The notes under the pieces were generated by a model. The model did no database searches and was not told the origin of the DNA. It saw nothing but the letters and a program-made list of their open reading frames with translations. Shown here one piece after another: positions 46,663-57,818 of a stretch of DNA of 64,000 bases. The DNA comes from Staphylotrichum longicolle (taxonomy: Eukaryota > Ascomycota > Sordariomycetes > Sordariales > Chaetomiaceae). Every line of letters begins with the position of its first letter. Position 1 is the stretch's first letter. The translations under genes were made by a program, and so were the position numbers. The stretch spans positions 248,001 through 312,000 of the forward strand of contig JAHCVI010000004.1 of the NCBI GenBank assembly GCA_019096155.1, written 5' to 3'.

Positions 46663-47520
46663 GGTCGAGTCAGAACTGGGGGGTGGTGTCTGTGGATTTG
46701 CTCAAAGAATGGCGGGATCTAATTGCTGAAAGAGGACCAATTTGCTCTTACAGCCATGCTGGTGCGCATGGCGTAGAATAGGAAGTGGTATGTATCGCAC
46801 TTCAGCTAGATTCCGAAAGGCCGACAGAGTCCTGGTGCAGCCGAGAAACCATTTGCGACCTACGCTATGCACCACAGGCTTGCTTCTTCCCGCAACTCAC
46901 TTTCACTAATGTCCTTGCTCATGATATTGTCACCAGTCTTTTTGATCAGCGATGCGCATGCTGTGTGGTGATCTCACTGGTGAAATCCCAGTGTTAGCCG
47001 TTTGATGGCAAGAATCCGAACACGGCTGCCGCTCACTGCAGTGATGTCACTTAGATGGGTTGAAAGCCCTGTGCGTTTCGCAGCGCAACTGCACAGAAGA
47101 ACTGTTTCAAATTCACAGGCTGTGAAACACCGCAGTTCACAGCACCTGCTCTGAATTGTAAATCACGAGTGCTTTGATACCCATCCTGGTTGTGGCAAAG
47201 CGTCGAGCTGCACCGGTTGACACTGGCCATGAGTCAGGGCCATTATTCAACAACAACAACAGACCCGGGCGTGATGCCATGCACCTCAAAGCAAGGAGGC
47301 AGGCAACCTTCAAAGACGGCGATGTTGTCCGTAAATTGTGCATTTAATGAGCGGGACGTGCTGTAGCCCTCGGGGGTTTGTTGAGCCACAAGTGACCGGT
47401 CGTGGCTTCACAGCTTATGTTAATTCGGCTGACTTCTCCCCTTGCTCGGCTGTGAACTCAAGAACTCTAATCAGATTTTTTTTTTGTAAAAAAAAAAAAA
47501 GAAAACAAAAACATCATCAC
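46663..47520. other. Intergenic region upstream of the MFS gene
   Basis: 860 bp, no supported gene. Ends in the T/A homopolymer pair listed next. Confidence 0.45.
47476..47500 (+). repeat. T10-GT-A13 homopolymer pair in the MFS gene 5' leader
   Basis: T at 47476-47485, GT, then A at 47488-47500. The two runs are complementary and adjacent, 20 bp before the MFS start codon. Could form a small hairpin or act as a T-tract/poly(dA:dT) promoter element. Confidence 0.8.
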
Positions 47521-49289
47521 ATGTCTGCCCCCCTTCGCGACACCGTCGACGCGGCCACCCAGACAGCGGTGGGGCACAGCCACGAGGACGTTGGCAAGGC
47601 CGAGGGTAGCGGCGGCAGCGGCAGCGGCAGCGGGTCGTCGCCGCGGCCGATCTGGGAAACGGTCGAAATTATTCCCAGCACCATCGACATCCTCGGCCCC
47701 CAGTCGTCGGTCAGCCCCGACGACCCGCTGAACTGGCCGTGGTGGAAGAAGCACGCCGTGCTGCTGGCCCTCATCCCGGGCTGTTTGCTGACGGACTGGA
47801 CGCTGACATGGGGCACCACCGTGTTCCAGCTCCAGGCTCCTGAGTGGTAAGTCTCATATTGTTGGAGGAAGGGCTGATCCATAGCAAGGACAGGGACTTG
47901 CTGGGTTGGAGTATTGTGCTAACCAAGATTGCTCAGGAACATGCGCATCGAGCAGGTCGCCACGTCCGTCGGCCCAGGGATCTTTATGCAGGGACCCGGT
48001 GGCCTGGCTGCTGTGCTATTTTGCGAGCGCTACGGCAGGTATGTGCCCATCAACCACCCTTCTGTGAACGTACATAGCCTCAAAAAGATACCTTAACTAA
48101 CCCCCTTCCCTTTGCCAGACTCCCCGTCCTCTTCTGGTCCCAGCTCCTCACCCTGGCCTCGACCCTCGGCGCGACCTACGCGCCCAACTTCATCACCTTC
48201 ACCACCTTCCGCGCCCTGCAGGGCTGCTTCGGCGCCGCGCCGCAGGTCATCGGCCTGAGCGTCATCCACGACCTCTTCTTCTTCGAGGAGCGCGCGCGCA
48301 AGATCAACATCTGGGCCGCGAGCTTCCTGGTCGGCCCGTACCTCGGCCCGCTCATCTCCAGCCTGCTGCTGCTGAAGCTCGGGTGGCGGGACGACTTCAA
48401 GGTCCTGGCGGGGTTTTATGGGCTGAGCCTGTTGATGGTGGTGGTGTGCGGGGACGAGACGCTGTTTGATCGGGGGGGGTGGGCGGTCAAGGACCGGCCG
48501 ATGGTTTTCGCGAGCAGGAGGCCGTTTTCGCTGGCGAGGCACTTGAGGCTGTTGCTTGGGGTGGAGGGGTGGAGGGAGGCGGATGGGAAGCAGACCATGT
48601 GGGGGGTGTGGAAGAATCTGTGTGGGTTGTTGGCGAGGCCGTACCTGCTGTTGCTGACGGTGGTGTTTGTCATGCCGATTACCATGTGGACGATCGGCAT
48701 CGTGGCCACCATCTCGCAGTTTGTACTGCCGCCGGTCGTTGCGGGTGGATATGGGTTCAGCTTGGTGGCCCTGGCAATGCTGTACTTTGCGCCGATTGTT
48801 GGGACGTTGGTGGCGGAGCTCTGGGGGCGCTGGTTCAACGACTTCCTCGTGAGGAGGTACATGGCCCAGTACGGTTTCGAATCCCGGCTCACGGCGGCCT
48901 ACCCGGCGGTCATCGTTGGTGCCGGAGGACTGGTTCTCTTTGGGCAAACCCTGGCCCATCACCTGTCGTGGGCAGGGCTGGCAGTTGGCTGGGGCATGCT
49001 GTGCTTCTGCACGCTGGCCAACATGACAGTCGTGTCGGCGTACCTGCTCGACTGTCTACCCCGTCATGCTGCGCTGACGGGTGCGTGGCTGAACTTCGCG
49101 CGCGTCGTGGGCGGCTTCACGGTGGCCTACTTCCAGATGCTGTGGGTTCGCCAGAGTGGCCCGGCAGTCAGCTTTGGTTGCCAGGCAGCGGTGATTGTGG
49201 GTGCGGCGTTGGTGGTTCTTGCGACCCAGATTTGGGGCAAGACATGGAGGACCAAGTTCCCGCCGCCGGAGGACGGGGAGGGAGAGTGA
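47521..49289 (+). CDS. MFS transporter (DHA1/HOL1-like)
   Basis: Exons 47521-47846, 47937-48038 and 48119-49289 give 532 residues. A Gly/Ser-rich cytosolic N-terminus of about 70 residues leads to the DPLNWPWWKK motif common to fungal drug/polyamine-type MFS proteins. Then come two sets of six predicted spans. LPVLFWSQLLTLAS and FRALQGCFGAAPQVIGLSVIHDLFF follow, and FNDFLVRRYMAQYGFESRL sits in the central or late loop. A long cytosolic loop (GDETLFDRGG...READG) separates the two halves. It may export a metabolite; its position 3 kb from the terpene synthase gene makes it a candidate pathway transporter, but transporter specificity is not visible. Confidence 0.88.
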
Positions 49290-50299
49290 GGCGCGAAGGA
49301 CCAGGCGCCAAGGGCCAGCCGGGGGGGGAGGCGAGGCAGAGCGAAAGGGGGGGCAGGAAAGCAAAGGGGCAGCACGCAGGCGCCCACGGGGGTTATCGTA
49401 GGAGTTCGTTAACTGAGGATTAAATAATGCAAATATTGTCAGGAAAACCGATTGTCAGTCAAAGTGTAACTATGTTTATGACGTTGTTGAAGACACAAGA
49501 GCTCAAGTGTTGGTCTTGAACGTACCTAAGAGAATTGATTTTCAATGCTCTGAATCAGGGCCATCAAAGAGGGCGGTGCTCACGAACTGGAAGCCACTCG
49601 AGAAACAAAATGGGCACTTGAGTGACAGGGAATACAGAGCGTGCCGGGGAGCTCCGAAGACGGCGAATGTGATTCAGATCCTCCCGAACGAAGTTGGCCA
49701 TCATTCGGGAGTCACCAGCCGGGTGTTGGGTACACAAACTACCTGTTTTGGGAACGGTCGACATGCTGTCAGCAGCTGAGAGCTAGCAAAAAGGCAGGGC
49801 CCTGACCTGTGCTTATGAGCACGTGGGCCTTCGCTTGTGTGATTGCGCTCTGCAGTGGTCACGGACAAGGGTTGGTGAAGTTTGACATTCGATCTTGACC
49901 CGGTGAGGAGAGAACAGTAATCGAACCCGGTGAGAAGAGAGCAGTAATCGAACTTTCGAAGGATTCGAAGCCACTTCTTGATATCGCCTTCTGTCACTAC
50001 TGATAGGCCAAATAACAGGATAGATATGCTGTCATACACCATGATCTATCGATGAGCATACAGGGCTAAACTGGAAATATGCCATGAAAATGTCGCAACA
50101 AAACCGCTTCTGCTCAGTAGCAATCATAGCATGCGCCTCAGGATAAAAGGGACGCAAATTCCCAGCCCGGGAAAGGAACGAAGCCTCGAGATCCAAGGTC
50201 CCAGTTCTGGAGTCTCAGTCTCCGACACCCCAATTCTTAGTCCCAAGCCTTTGCCGTTTCCATCCTCCATAAGCTTCACTGAGGATCTCGGTATCAGCC
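49290..50299. other. Intergenic region
   Basis: 1 kb between the MFS gene and the Thr-rich gene. Holds the 27-bp tandem repeat below and the promoter of the downstream gene. Confidence 0.45.
49898..49951 (+). repeat. 27-bp direct tandem repeat, two copies
   Basis: Two adjacent copies, 49898-49924 and 49925-49951, each starting ACCCGGTGAG and ending AGTAATCGA followed by one variable base. They differ at a few positions. No known element was matched. Confidence 0.8.
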
Positions 50300-51654
50300 A
50301 TGAAGCTTGCGCTGCTTGTTCCTTGGGGCGTTGCCTCAGTGCAGCCCGCCCATGCCCTCTTCTTTTGCCTTCGCAACAACCCATGTTGGGGGGGTAAGTC
50401 ACGTTAGGTTATACGACGGGCAGAGAGCTGGACTGACGTTTTGGATGATTATAGCGCTGGGCGTCGTTGGAGGGTTGCTCGATTGCATTGGCAACTTGGT
50501 CGTCACCGTGACACCGCCTGCAGTGTAAGTCAGACTTCTGCCCACATGTAGTCTAAACAAAGCTCATGCTAGATTATAGCACACAAACCAAGACTGTGAC
50601 CGCGGTTGTTAGCGCTGTGGACACCATCACTGTCACAACATCCACGGCCTCTCCAGCAACTACAACGGTGTTGTTTACCGAGTTTAGGACGACGACGGCG
50701 TCGACCGCCACCAACACGGTTCTGCAGACAACCACCGTGCTCACCACATCGACCAATATTCAGACTGCGCCTGCCATTACCATTGCCACAACCGTGTACG
50801 GCGCATCCCCCGCTATGATGATGGCCCGTGATACCAAGTTGGAAGTGGTGGCCCGCGGGAACAACCAATGGGGTATCCCTGACTACGCCTGGCCCGCATG
50901 CCAGGACTGGGACCACTACGTCGACGCTTGCAAGTGCTTTGGCATTCAACCTCTCACCGTAACGAACCAACCAACGACAACGACCGTCACTGTCACCGCC
51001 CCCAACGCCGTCACTACAACCGTGTCCACCCTCACTACGACCACGACCAGCACCGTTCCGGTGACGGTAACTACCTCGGCTACCTTCACTGCAGTCATCG
51101 AGGTTATTGCCAGCGTCGCGATCACGCAGACGATTACCGCGACCTCTACCGTGCTTGTTACGACGACCATCACCCCTACCGTGACCTCCACGACACTCTG
51201 CAAGGCCACGGGCGTACCCTTCCGCATCGCCGAAGCACCCGGTGACCCGCTACACTTCTACATCACCAGTCGGATTTTCGGTTCCTGGGTCGAGGACGAA
51301 GCGCCTCTAGGGGATAATGACATCCAGGCTAGCACCTTTGTGCTGGACAGCAACGGCTTCATCGAGCTGGCCACGCCCTTCAACGCCGGCGCTCCGGACG
51401 ACGTTCTGATACTCGAGCTGTCCAACTCAATTCCGTCGGAGCGGATCATTGTCATTGACCAGGTCCAAGAGGAGGGGGATGGGGACTCTAGTGTGCGGAT
51501 CAAGGGCTGTGTTGATCCCGTCACCAACGTTCTCTCCCTCTCGGCGGATGGCAGAAACAACATCTTGGACTGCGATGGAAGGGTCATCTTGTCGTCTACC
51601 GATGGGTCGGAGACAAGTTTTGATTGCGTGACGGTTTTCCCAGTCGCCGAGTAA
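50300..51654 (+). CDS. Thr/Val-rich secreted or wall-linked protein
   Basis: Exons 50300-50393, 50455-50524 and 50580-51654 give 412 residues. A signal peptide (MKLALLVPWGVASVQPAHA) precedes a short Cys-containing part. Then long TTV/TTT-type tracts follow (about residues 55-120 and 195-275), separated by a compact block with WGIPDYAWPACQDWDHYVDAC. The C-terminal 140 residues (LCKATGVPFRIAEAPGD to CVTVFPVAE) form a globular-looking module. Thr-rich tracts are typical O-mannosylated spacers of fungal wall adhesins. The C-terminal module is not one I recognise by name, and no GPI tail is visible. The gene sits 500 bp downstream-facing toward the 3' end of the terpene synthase gene. Confidence 0.8.
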
Positions 51655-52159
51655 AAAAATGGACACATGGCGCAAGAGGCTAAGAGCCGACGAAGGCAGC
51701 GTTGGAGGGTGACCTGGGCCATGGCCGTGTGCAAAACCATCCACAGAAAGAATACTTACCTACCTAGGGTAGCTGTCTCTAATCCCATTGTCACCACTTT
51801 TCTCCCTGCCGGTGTCACCATATTAAAGAACGTGTTGTAATCAGGCAATATTGTTGGAAAAATGAAAGTTTGTTGGCCAAACCAACGGAAGTCGGCTGAG
51901 AGTTGATGGCGTTGGCCGACGGTTAAGGGCTGACCATTTTCATGCTTTTTGATACACTTCTCCATTGAAAGTCAAAGCCAAGAGCCTAGTGTGACCATGA
52001 ACCGCAGAGCGGAGCACTAAAACTATAACAATCCCAAGATGATTGAGAAAATGAATCAGCGCCTGTCCCCAAATAAACCTAACCCCCATCTCGTTTCCCA
52101 GCCTTGTCCGGCAACAACAAACGACCCACGCGCCAGCACTCCCTTGGAAACCATCCCTC
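51655..52159. other. Convergent intergenic region
   Basis: Separates the 3' end of the Thr-rich gene from that of the terpene synthase fusion gene. Nothing coding seen. Confidence 0.45.
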
Positions 52160-54969
52160 TTAAGCCGCAAAGTCCCTGACCACCGGAGCCGGGATCAGCT
52201 TCAGCCTCGCCATGCCATGGAAAGTGTCAAAGATGGAACGGTACGAGTCGACGGTGCCGAAAAAGCCAAACTCGCGCGCCTTGCGGACGCTCGTCGTCAT
52301 CGGCGCGTCCCCTATGACGGCCGAGTCGGCGAAGGCGAAGATGCGGGCGCGGTAGCGGTCGTCGAAGGGGTTCAAGACCAGTCCGTGTTTCTCGGCCAGC
52401 TGGTTCCATGCCTCTTCCACGTGAGGCTGGAGGGACCACTCGAGCAGGCTGAAGGTCGAGCGCAGAGTTGCTTGGGGTCCGTATCTGTGACGTGGTCAGT
52501 TTTGTTGCTGAGGGGGAACTGTAAAGGCGGCAAGTTGACTCACCCCCTTGGCGTTTTGGGGCTCGGGAGTTTCATGACTCGGTACTTGTCATCGTCCTCT
52601 TTGGGCGGGCACCACTCAACCTGGTACCACTGGCCAAGGTACGGCCACAGTCGGCCCCAGGTGAAGGACTGGCCGTCGTGGATGTTGAACGCCTCGTTAG
52701 CAGCCTTGTCGGTGAGCGCCAGCCACTCCTCAAAGTAGGCGTTCAGCAAGCCCGTGCTTTGCACCTGCTCGCGGTCCCAGGCCCTGTAGTCTCCCGGGAA
52801 CGCAATGGGCTGCCCAAGGTGTGCCTGGACTGCGGCGTAGATCCCGAATCCGACCAGGTGGTTCAGTGTGCCGTCTCTAACGGAACCCACAATGTACGAC
52901 GGGCGTGCGACGCTCCATGTTGCGCCGACGGATTGGCAGTAGGCAGCCAGGCTGTCTTCTTGTTCGTAGTAGAAGTTGCGGTCGAGCTGGACGCGCGGGT
53001 CCGATTCAAAAGCTGGCAGGGAGGCTGGGCCGAGGTAGAAGCCGTAGTGCTTGGAGCCGGTCTGCAGGATGAAGCGGCGGGGCTTGAGAGTGCTCTGTTG
53101 GATGGCAGAGATGAAGTTGGTGAAGAGTGTCACTTTGCCATGGTTAGCGAATGGACGATGTTGAGACTGAAAGCCCTTACCGTTGACTGTTGCCAACTCG
53201 TCCGCATTTGCCCACAGATCGAGGACGTCGCCTTTGGGGGCGGGCTGCATGTAAGAGAAGTAAAAGATGTGGTCACTGCTCACGGTCAGCATCATGCAAA
53301 GCCACTCAAGCCCCAGGAACACTTACACGTGCTGTACCTTCTCCTTGAGCACCTTGGCAAACTCGGATGGGTCATCCAGAAAGTTCACAGCGAGGTGCTC
53401 GACACGTTGTGCTCCTTCGCCAAGGTCCTCAAAGAAGTTCTCGGGAGGACACCAAGAACTAAGGCAGTAGATCTTGCTCCAGCGTTGAGGCGATGTTGCC
53501 AGTGCCTTGACCATGTGGTATCCGGACAATCCTGTGGCACCGGTGACAAGTGCCGTCAAATTGCGGGACGAGGGAGCATCTGGAAACGTGGGAAGGCCGT
53601 GGAAAATGCCGTCGGATTGCAGCACGAGTTGTTGGGACGCTGTTGTCAGACTCCGTGGTGGTTGAGCCTGGTCCTGTTCAGCTGTCCGAGTTGCCGCTGG
53701 GCGGGGATGAGATGCAGCATCTGACTGTTCATGAGGTACGGGGTTACCGTGGACCCCAACTTCAAGTCGATACCGCTTGGCTGAGGAACACCATCTCAGG
53801 TGCGTCTCACACATCATCAGAATGTGCCGGGCAACCGACTCAAACCGCTCTATGGTCGAGCATTCGGAAGCCTCGGCAGCTCCGTGGATCTGAGCGGCAA
53901 ACTCAAATGAACGGGCGGCGCTTCGGTTGTGCTCAGCATTCACCAGAGCGACGCATCGAGACAACGCCTCATGGTCCAGCTGATGCTTGTTGATGGCACT
54001 GAAGCCGCGCATGAGCACCATGACGGCGTTCAGCTGCTCGCCGTCCTCAAGGTCTCGGACCAGTCCGATCAAGTCATTTTGCAGACCGCAGACGCGCGAC
54101 ACCTCGTGTTGAAGCTTCTTCCAGAGAGCGTTGTACTCCCAGTCAGACTTGGAGAGGTACTCGGACTTGATGACCTCGAAGAATGGGTTGAGGGCAATGG
54201 TGCGGCTGCGAATGCTCATGTATGCTGCCAAGCTGTCGGTGAATCGGCCTTGAAGGAAGTAGATCTCCTCGATGTGGGCCTCCAGAACGTCGCAAACTGC
54301 CTGGAAGAAGGCGTCGGCAGACTTTTGCGAGAGATAGCGGGTGCAGTGGTCAAGAAGAGCCCGGCCCAGGCCCTGGACGCGTTTGTCCTTGGCATGGGAG
54401 GCGAGAGCTCCCGGCTTTTGGAGAGTGCTGTTGGATGCTATCGCGATGTCAGTTCTAGTTAGGGAAAACCCAGTCAGAGTCTACTGACTGCACTTTAGAA
54501 TCTCGATGGCCTCAACCAGGACAAGCTCTCGATCGGCAATGTCCAAGGTTTCGAGAATGTCATCCATGACGCAGGCAAAAGCCAGCCATGCAGTGAAAGC
54601 GATGCGAATCCCATCGACTTTGATATCCGGAAAGAAGAGGCTAATGACGTTTGCCTCGCCAATGCATGTCTTGTAAAACCCGTCGTCGGGAGCGATATCG
54701 GGCTGCATCGTCGCCTTAAACGTGGCGTGGGCCAGGACAACGCGCGCCAAAGGCGACTTGGTGTTGGAACCATCGTCAGCGTTGGCGACAACCCCAAAGT
54801 TGGGGACGTGAAGCTGTGAAGCAAAACGGTCAGTGGACAAGATGGCAAACCGAAGCTAAGGGCAACGTACTGTCAGGCTGAGATCCGGCTTCAGCTGGAT
54901 GTTGATGCTCGCTCTCTCAGGCCAAGGGCTCGACCGCTCGTACTCGAGCAGGTTTTTTGAGAGAAGCAT
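52160..54969 (-). CDS. Terpene synthase-PRISE reductase fusion protein
   Basis: Six exons (54969-54871, 54813-54489, 54437-53327, 53275-53181, 53132-52544, 52484-52160) give 847 residues, all junctions in phase. Residues 1 to about 370 are a class I terpene synthase: the Asp-rich motif DDILE at 117-121, the NSE-type motif NDLIGLVRD at 262-270 (Gly instead of Ser), and the C-terminal Arg363-Tyr364 pair in WCSSAKRY. A Pro/Gln/Ser-rich linker (about 370-432) leads to a PRISE-family short-chain reductase: GATGLSG at 441-447 for NADPH, FYFSYMQPAP near 516, QTGSKHYGFYLGP with Tyr573, ARPSYIVG, and NIHDGQSFTWGRLWPYLG. One exon (54437-53327) encodes both the NSE motif and the Rossmann start, so the fusion does not depend on splice choice. 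Substrate and product are unknown. Confidence 0.88.
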
Positions 54970-55986
54970 GGCGGAAGAATGATGCACCAGTAAGCTGTAA
55001 GCAGTGTGTAAGTGTAATGATGAAGGTGAATTTCGGTGATCGCTTTGGGGTTGAATGACTGATGGACGATGAAAGTCAAAGGGTCGAATTTTATACGCGG
55101 ACCGTTGGCGGACCGACCAGGCAGATTCCTTCCGGCCACTGCAGGTCGGTCTTTGACTCGCTTGTCATGGTGGGATGGAAGCAATCCGGTCTTGGGCTTC
55201 CGATGCCCTTCGGTCTGAACTTCGCGCGTCATAAGTGGCCACCGGCGCGAGATGGATTTGGTGTGGTCATGCATCAGACAAACTGCTTCCCGTTCCCTCC
55301 TTGGGGCCATGAGTGGCAGTCACAAGATCCTCGACTGGTGCTTCTCCCTCCCTCGCCAGCCGCACAGGGGCGCTGATCACACTGGACCAGCTCGGCTTAT
55401 TGCCGTCTGCGAATGGTAACCGTGAACGCTAGCAATGACTCGTCATGACTTCAAAAATCTGGCAGTAGTGAGGCGGCAAGCGAGAGACCGCGGCCATATG
55501 GCGGATCAACGGCCCACGCATGGCTGAATCGAGACATTCCGGCCAAGACAGCCTCGTACCATGTACCGGAGCTTATCTCCCTACTGTGCATGAGGCGAGA
55601 GGAATTGGCCAACCACAGAAACTTCCGTCGGCATTGTGTGGGTGCCATGTTGTGCTGGAGGACATGGGATTGCCTGATTGGGCAAACAGCCTTCAAGGGT
55701 GGCGTGGGAGTGAGACATCCTCCGAGGCGCCTGGGTCTGGCGATCAACCTCACCTCATCGTGCGGCCCACTAAGCCGAGATGTCTGTCTTCCCAACCGGA
55801 GGCAGACACACTGACGTTATGAAGTGCACAGTTTGTTGTCAAGGTGGGGTCCATGGTTATTGCACTGCGTGTTGATCCCCTTTCATTCGCATTAAGACGG
55901 GCCTCCGTCCGCTTCAAGCTGCCCAAGTTAACGCGGTCAACACTCACATCACATAATTGCACGAAACAAAACCCAGAAAACCCATC
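54970..55986. promoter_or_regulatory. Bidirectional promoter between terpene synthase fusion and P450 genes
   Basis: The two genes start 1,017 bp apart and run in opposite directions, as often seen for co-regulated biosynthetic genes. No coding frame with family resemblance was found. A specific regulator site was not identified. Confidence 0.6.
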
Positions 55987-57818
55987 ATGGCAACTGCCAC
56001 GTTTCTCAATCTGCTGGCTGCTGCTGGTGGTGCGTTCACCCATCTTGTGGTGTTCCGCAAGGGAGAGTGGGATGTGGCAGCTCCGTCGGTCTTTGCCCTC
56101 TATTCTTCGATCTTTGCAGCGGCGCTGCTCTCAACATTCTCTCCATTGATCAATGTCCCAACTGTTGTTATCACGCAGCTGGCCATTTGCCACGTTGCGG
56201 GCTTGTACACCAGCATGGTGCTGCACCGTGCATTCTTCCACCGGCTGTCGCAGTACCCCGGGCCGTTTCTGGCACGTGTCACGAACTTCTACATCACTGC
56301 ATTGTCTATGAAGAAGCTGCATCTCTTTGAAGAGATTCAGAAGCTACATGCGCAGTATGGGGATTACGTCCGTGTTGGTAAGTGGCAGCCAGAAGTTCCT
56401 CTGGAGCATCAACTAACAACTGTCTCCCAGGCCCCAGGGAGCTCTCCATTGCTGATCCCGAGGCTGTCAAGATTATCTATGGCAGCCAGACCCCCGTTAC
56501 CAAAGGCCCGTGGTACACGCTGTTGGAACCACGGGTGCCTCTGTTCATGGCCCGCGACAAGCAGGAACATGCACGTCGCCGCAAGGTCTGGGATCAGGGG
56601 TTCACCACCAAAGGTAGGTAAACCTTCGTTCCTGTGTGCGCCTTTCCTCCACTGACATGCCCCAAAAGCAATTCAGGGATATGACGGTCGCATTACAAAA
56701 GCCATCAACCAGCTGTTGTCTGCCATTGACCGGGAGAAAACTGGAACCTTGGATGTTTCCAAATGGTTTTCGTTCTTTGTGTTCGATGTCATGGAAGACT
56801 TGGCCTTCAATAAATCGTCGAATATGTTGGCCAACGGCGAGGAGGCTTACATCTTCAAAACCATTCGCGCCGACATGTTCAACATTGCTTTTTTCAGTCA
56901 TCTGCCTTGGCTGCTGCCGTTCTTGAAGCGGACCCCTGTCTTGAACTGGAACTACCACGAGTTTTTGGACTGGATTCAGAAACTGATTGACGAAAGGAGC
57001 CTCGTAAGCGCATGAACACCCCCCTTGACAAGCTGAATGGTTCCTGACATAAATCCACAGAAAGAGCCGGAGCAACCAGACATCTTTTCCTGGATCCTTT
57101 CGGCATACAACAAGGGCCCCCAAACCCAGCGAGACCGGTGGAATCTGCATGGTGACGCCCAGCTGATCGTCATCGCGGGCAGTGACAGCGTGGCCGCCGC
57201 GCTGACACATATCTTTTTTCACTTGGCGTGGGACGCGACCCTTGTCAAGCGCCTCCAAGCCGAGTTTGATTCGCTCCCGAGCATCGAGCATGACAACTTG
57301 ATGACCGTGGGCCTGCTCGACGCGGTTATCAACGAAGTCATGCGCCTCCATCCTCCCGTGCCTTCAGGCACCCAGCGGGTGACGCCACCCGAGGGTTTGT
57401 GGATTGGGGAGAGGTTTATTCCCGGGGACACCATTGTGCAGGTCCCGAGTTACACGGTTTTCAGGGATGAGCGAGCGTTTGAGTACCCGAACGAGTTCAT
57501 CCCCGAGCGGTGGACGACAAGACCCCAGTTGATCAAGGACAAGTCGGTTTACATCCCGTTTAACATCGGTGCGTATCCCGGCGTCAGCTGCCAGTATTTG
57601 ATACAACTGACACCATTTCAGGTCCCTACGCATGCGTCGGCAAGCGCTTGGCCATGTTGGAGCTTCGACGTGTTGTGGCTGAGATACTGTGGCGATATGA
57701 TCTCGCCATCGCCCCTGGGCAGACGAAGGAGGCGTTCCTCGACGGGAAGCAGGACACTTTTACCACAGTGTCCGCTCCACTGCATATAATCTTTACGGAG
57801 AGGGCTGGACGCATGTGA
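55987..57818 (+). CDS. Cytochrome P450 monooxygenase, secondary-metabolism type
   Basis: Exons 55987-56377, 56431-56613, 56669-57003, 57061-57568 and 57622-57818 give 537 residues. Unusually hydrophobic N-terminus with up to three membrane spans before the Pro-rich hinge RLSQYPGPF. I-helix AGSDS at 342-346, ExxR at Glu395-Arg398 (EVMRLHP), PERW region FIPERW, and heme site FNIGPYACVG with Cys477. The multi-span N-terminus and the LHRAFFHRLSQYPGP stretch resemble fungal P450s of the tryprostatin-hydroxylase type. In context it probably oxidises the terpene made by the divergently transcribed synthase, for example to an alcohol, aldehyde or enone that the reductase half could use. The downstream 3' splice (57569-57621) is needed to reach the heme Cys. 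Confidence 0.92.

Noticed and set aside
49915..49935. tRNA B-box-like sequence (tcgaacccgg)
   Set aside because: No matching A box, stems or T-arm pairing at tRNA spacing; part of the tandem repeat.
53400..53560. Terpene synthase and reductase as two separate genes
   Set aside because: The linker is in frame within one exon and only about 190 bp long, with no stop, start-context or promoter between the domains.
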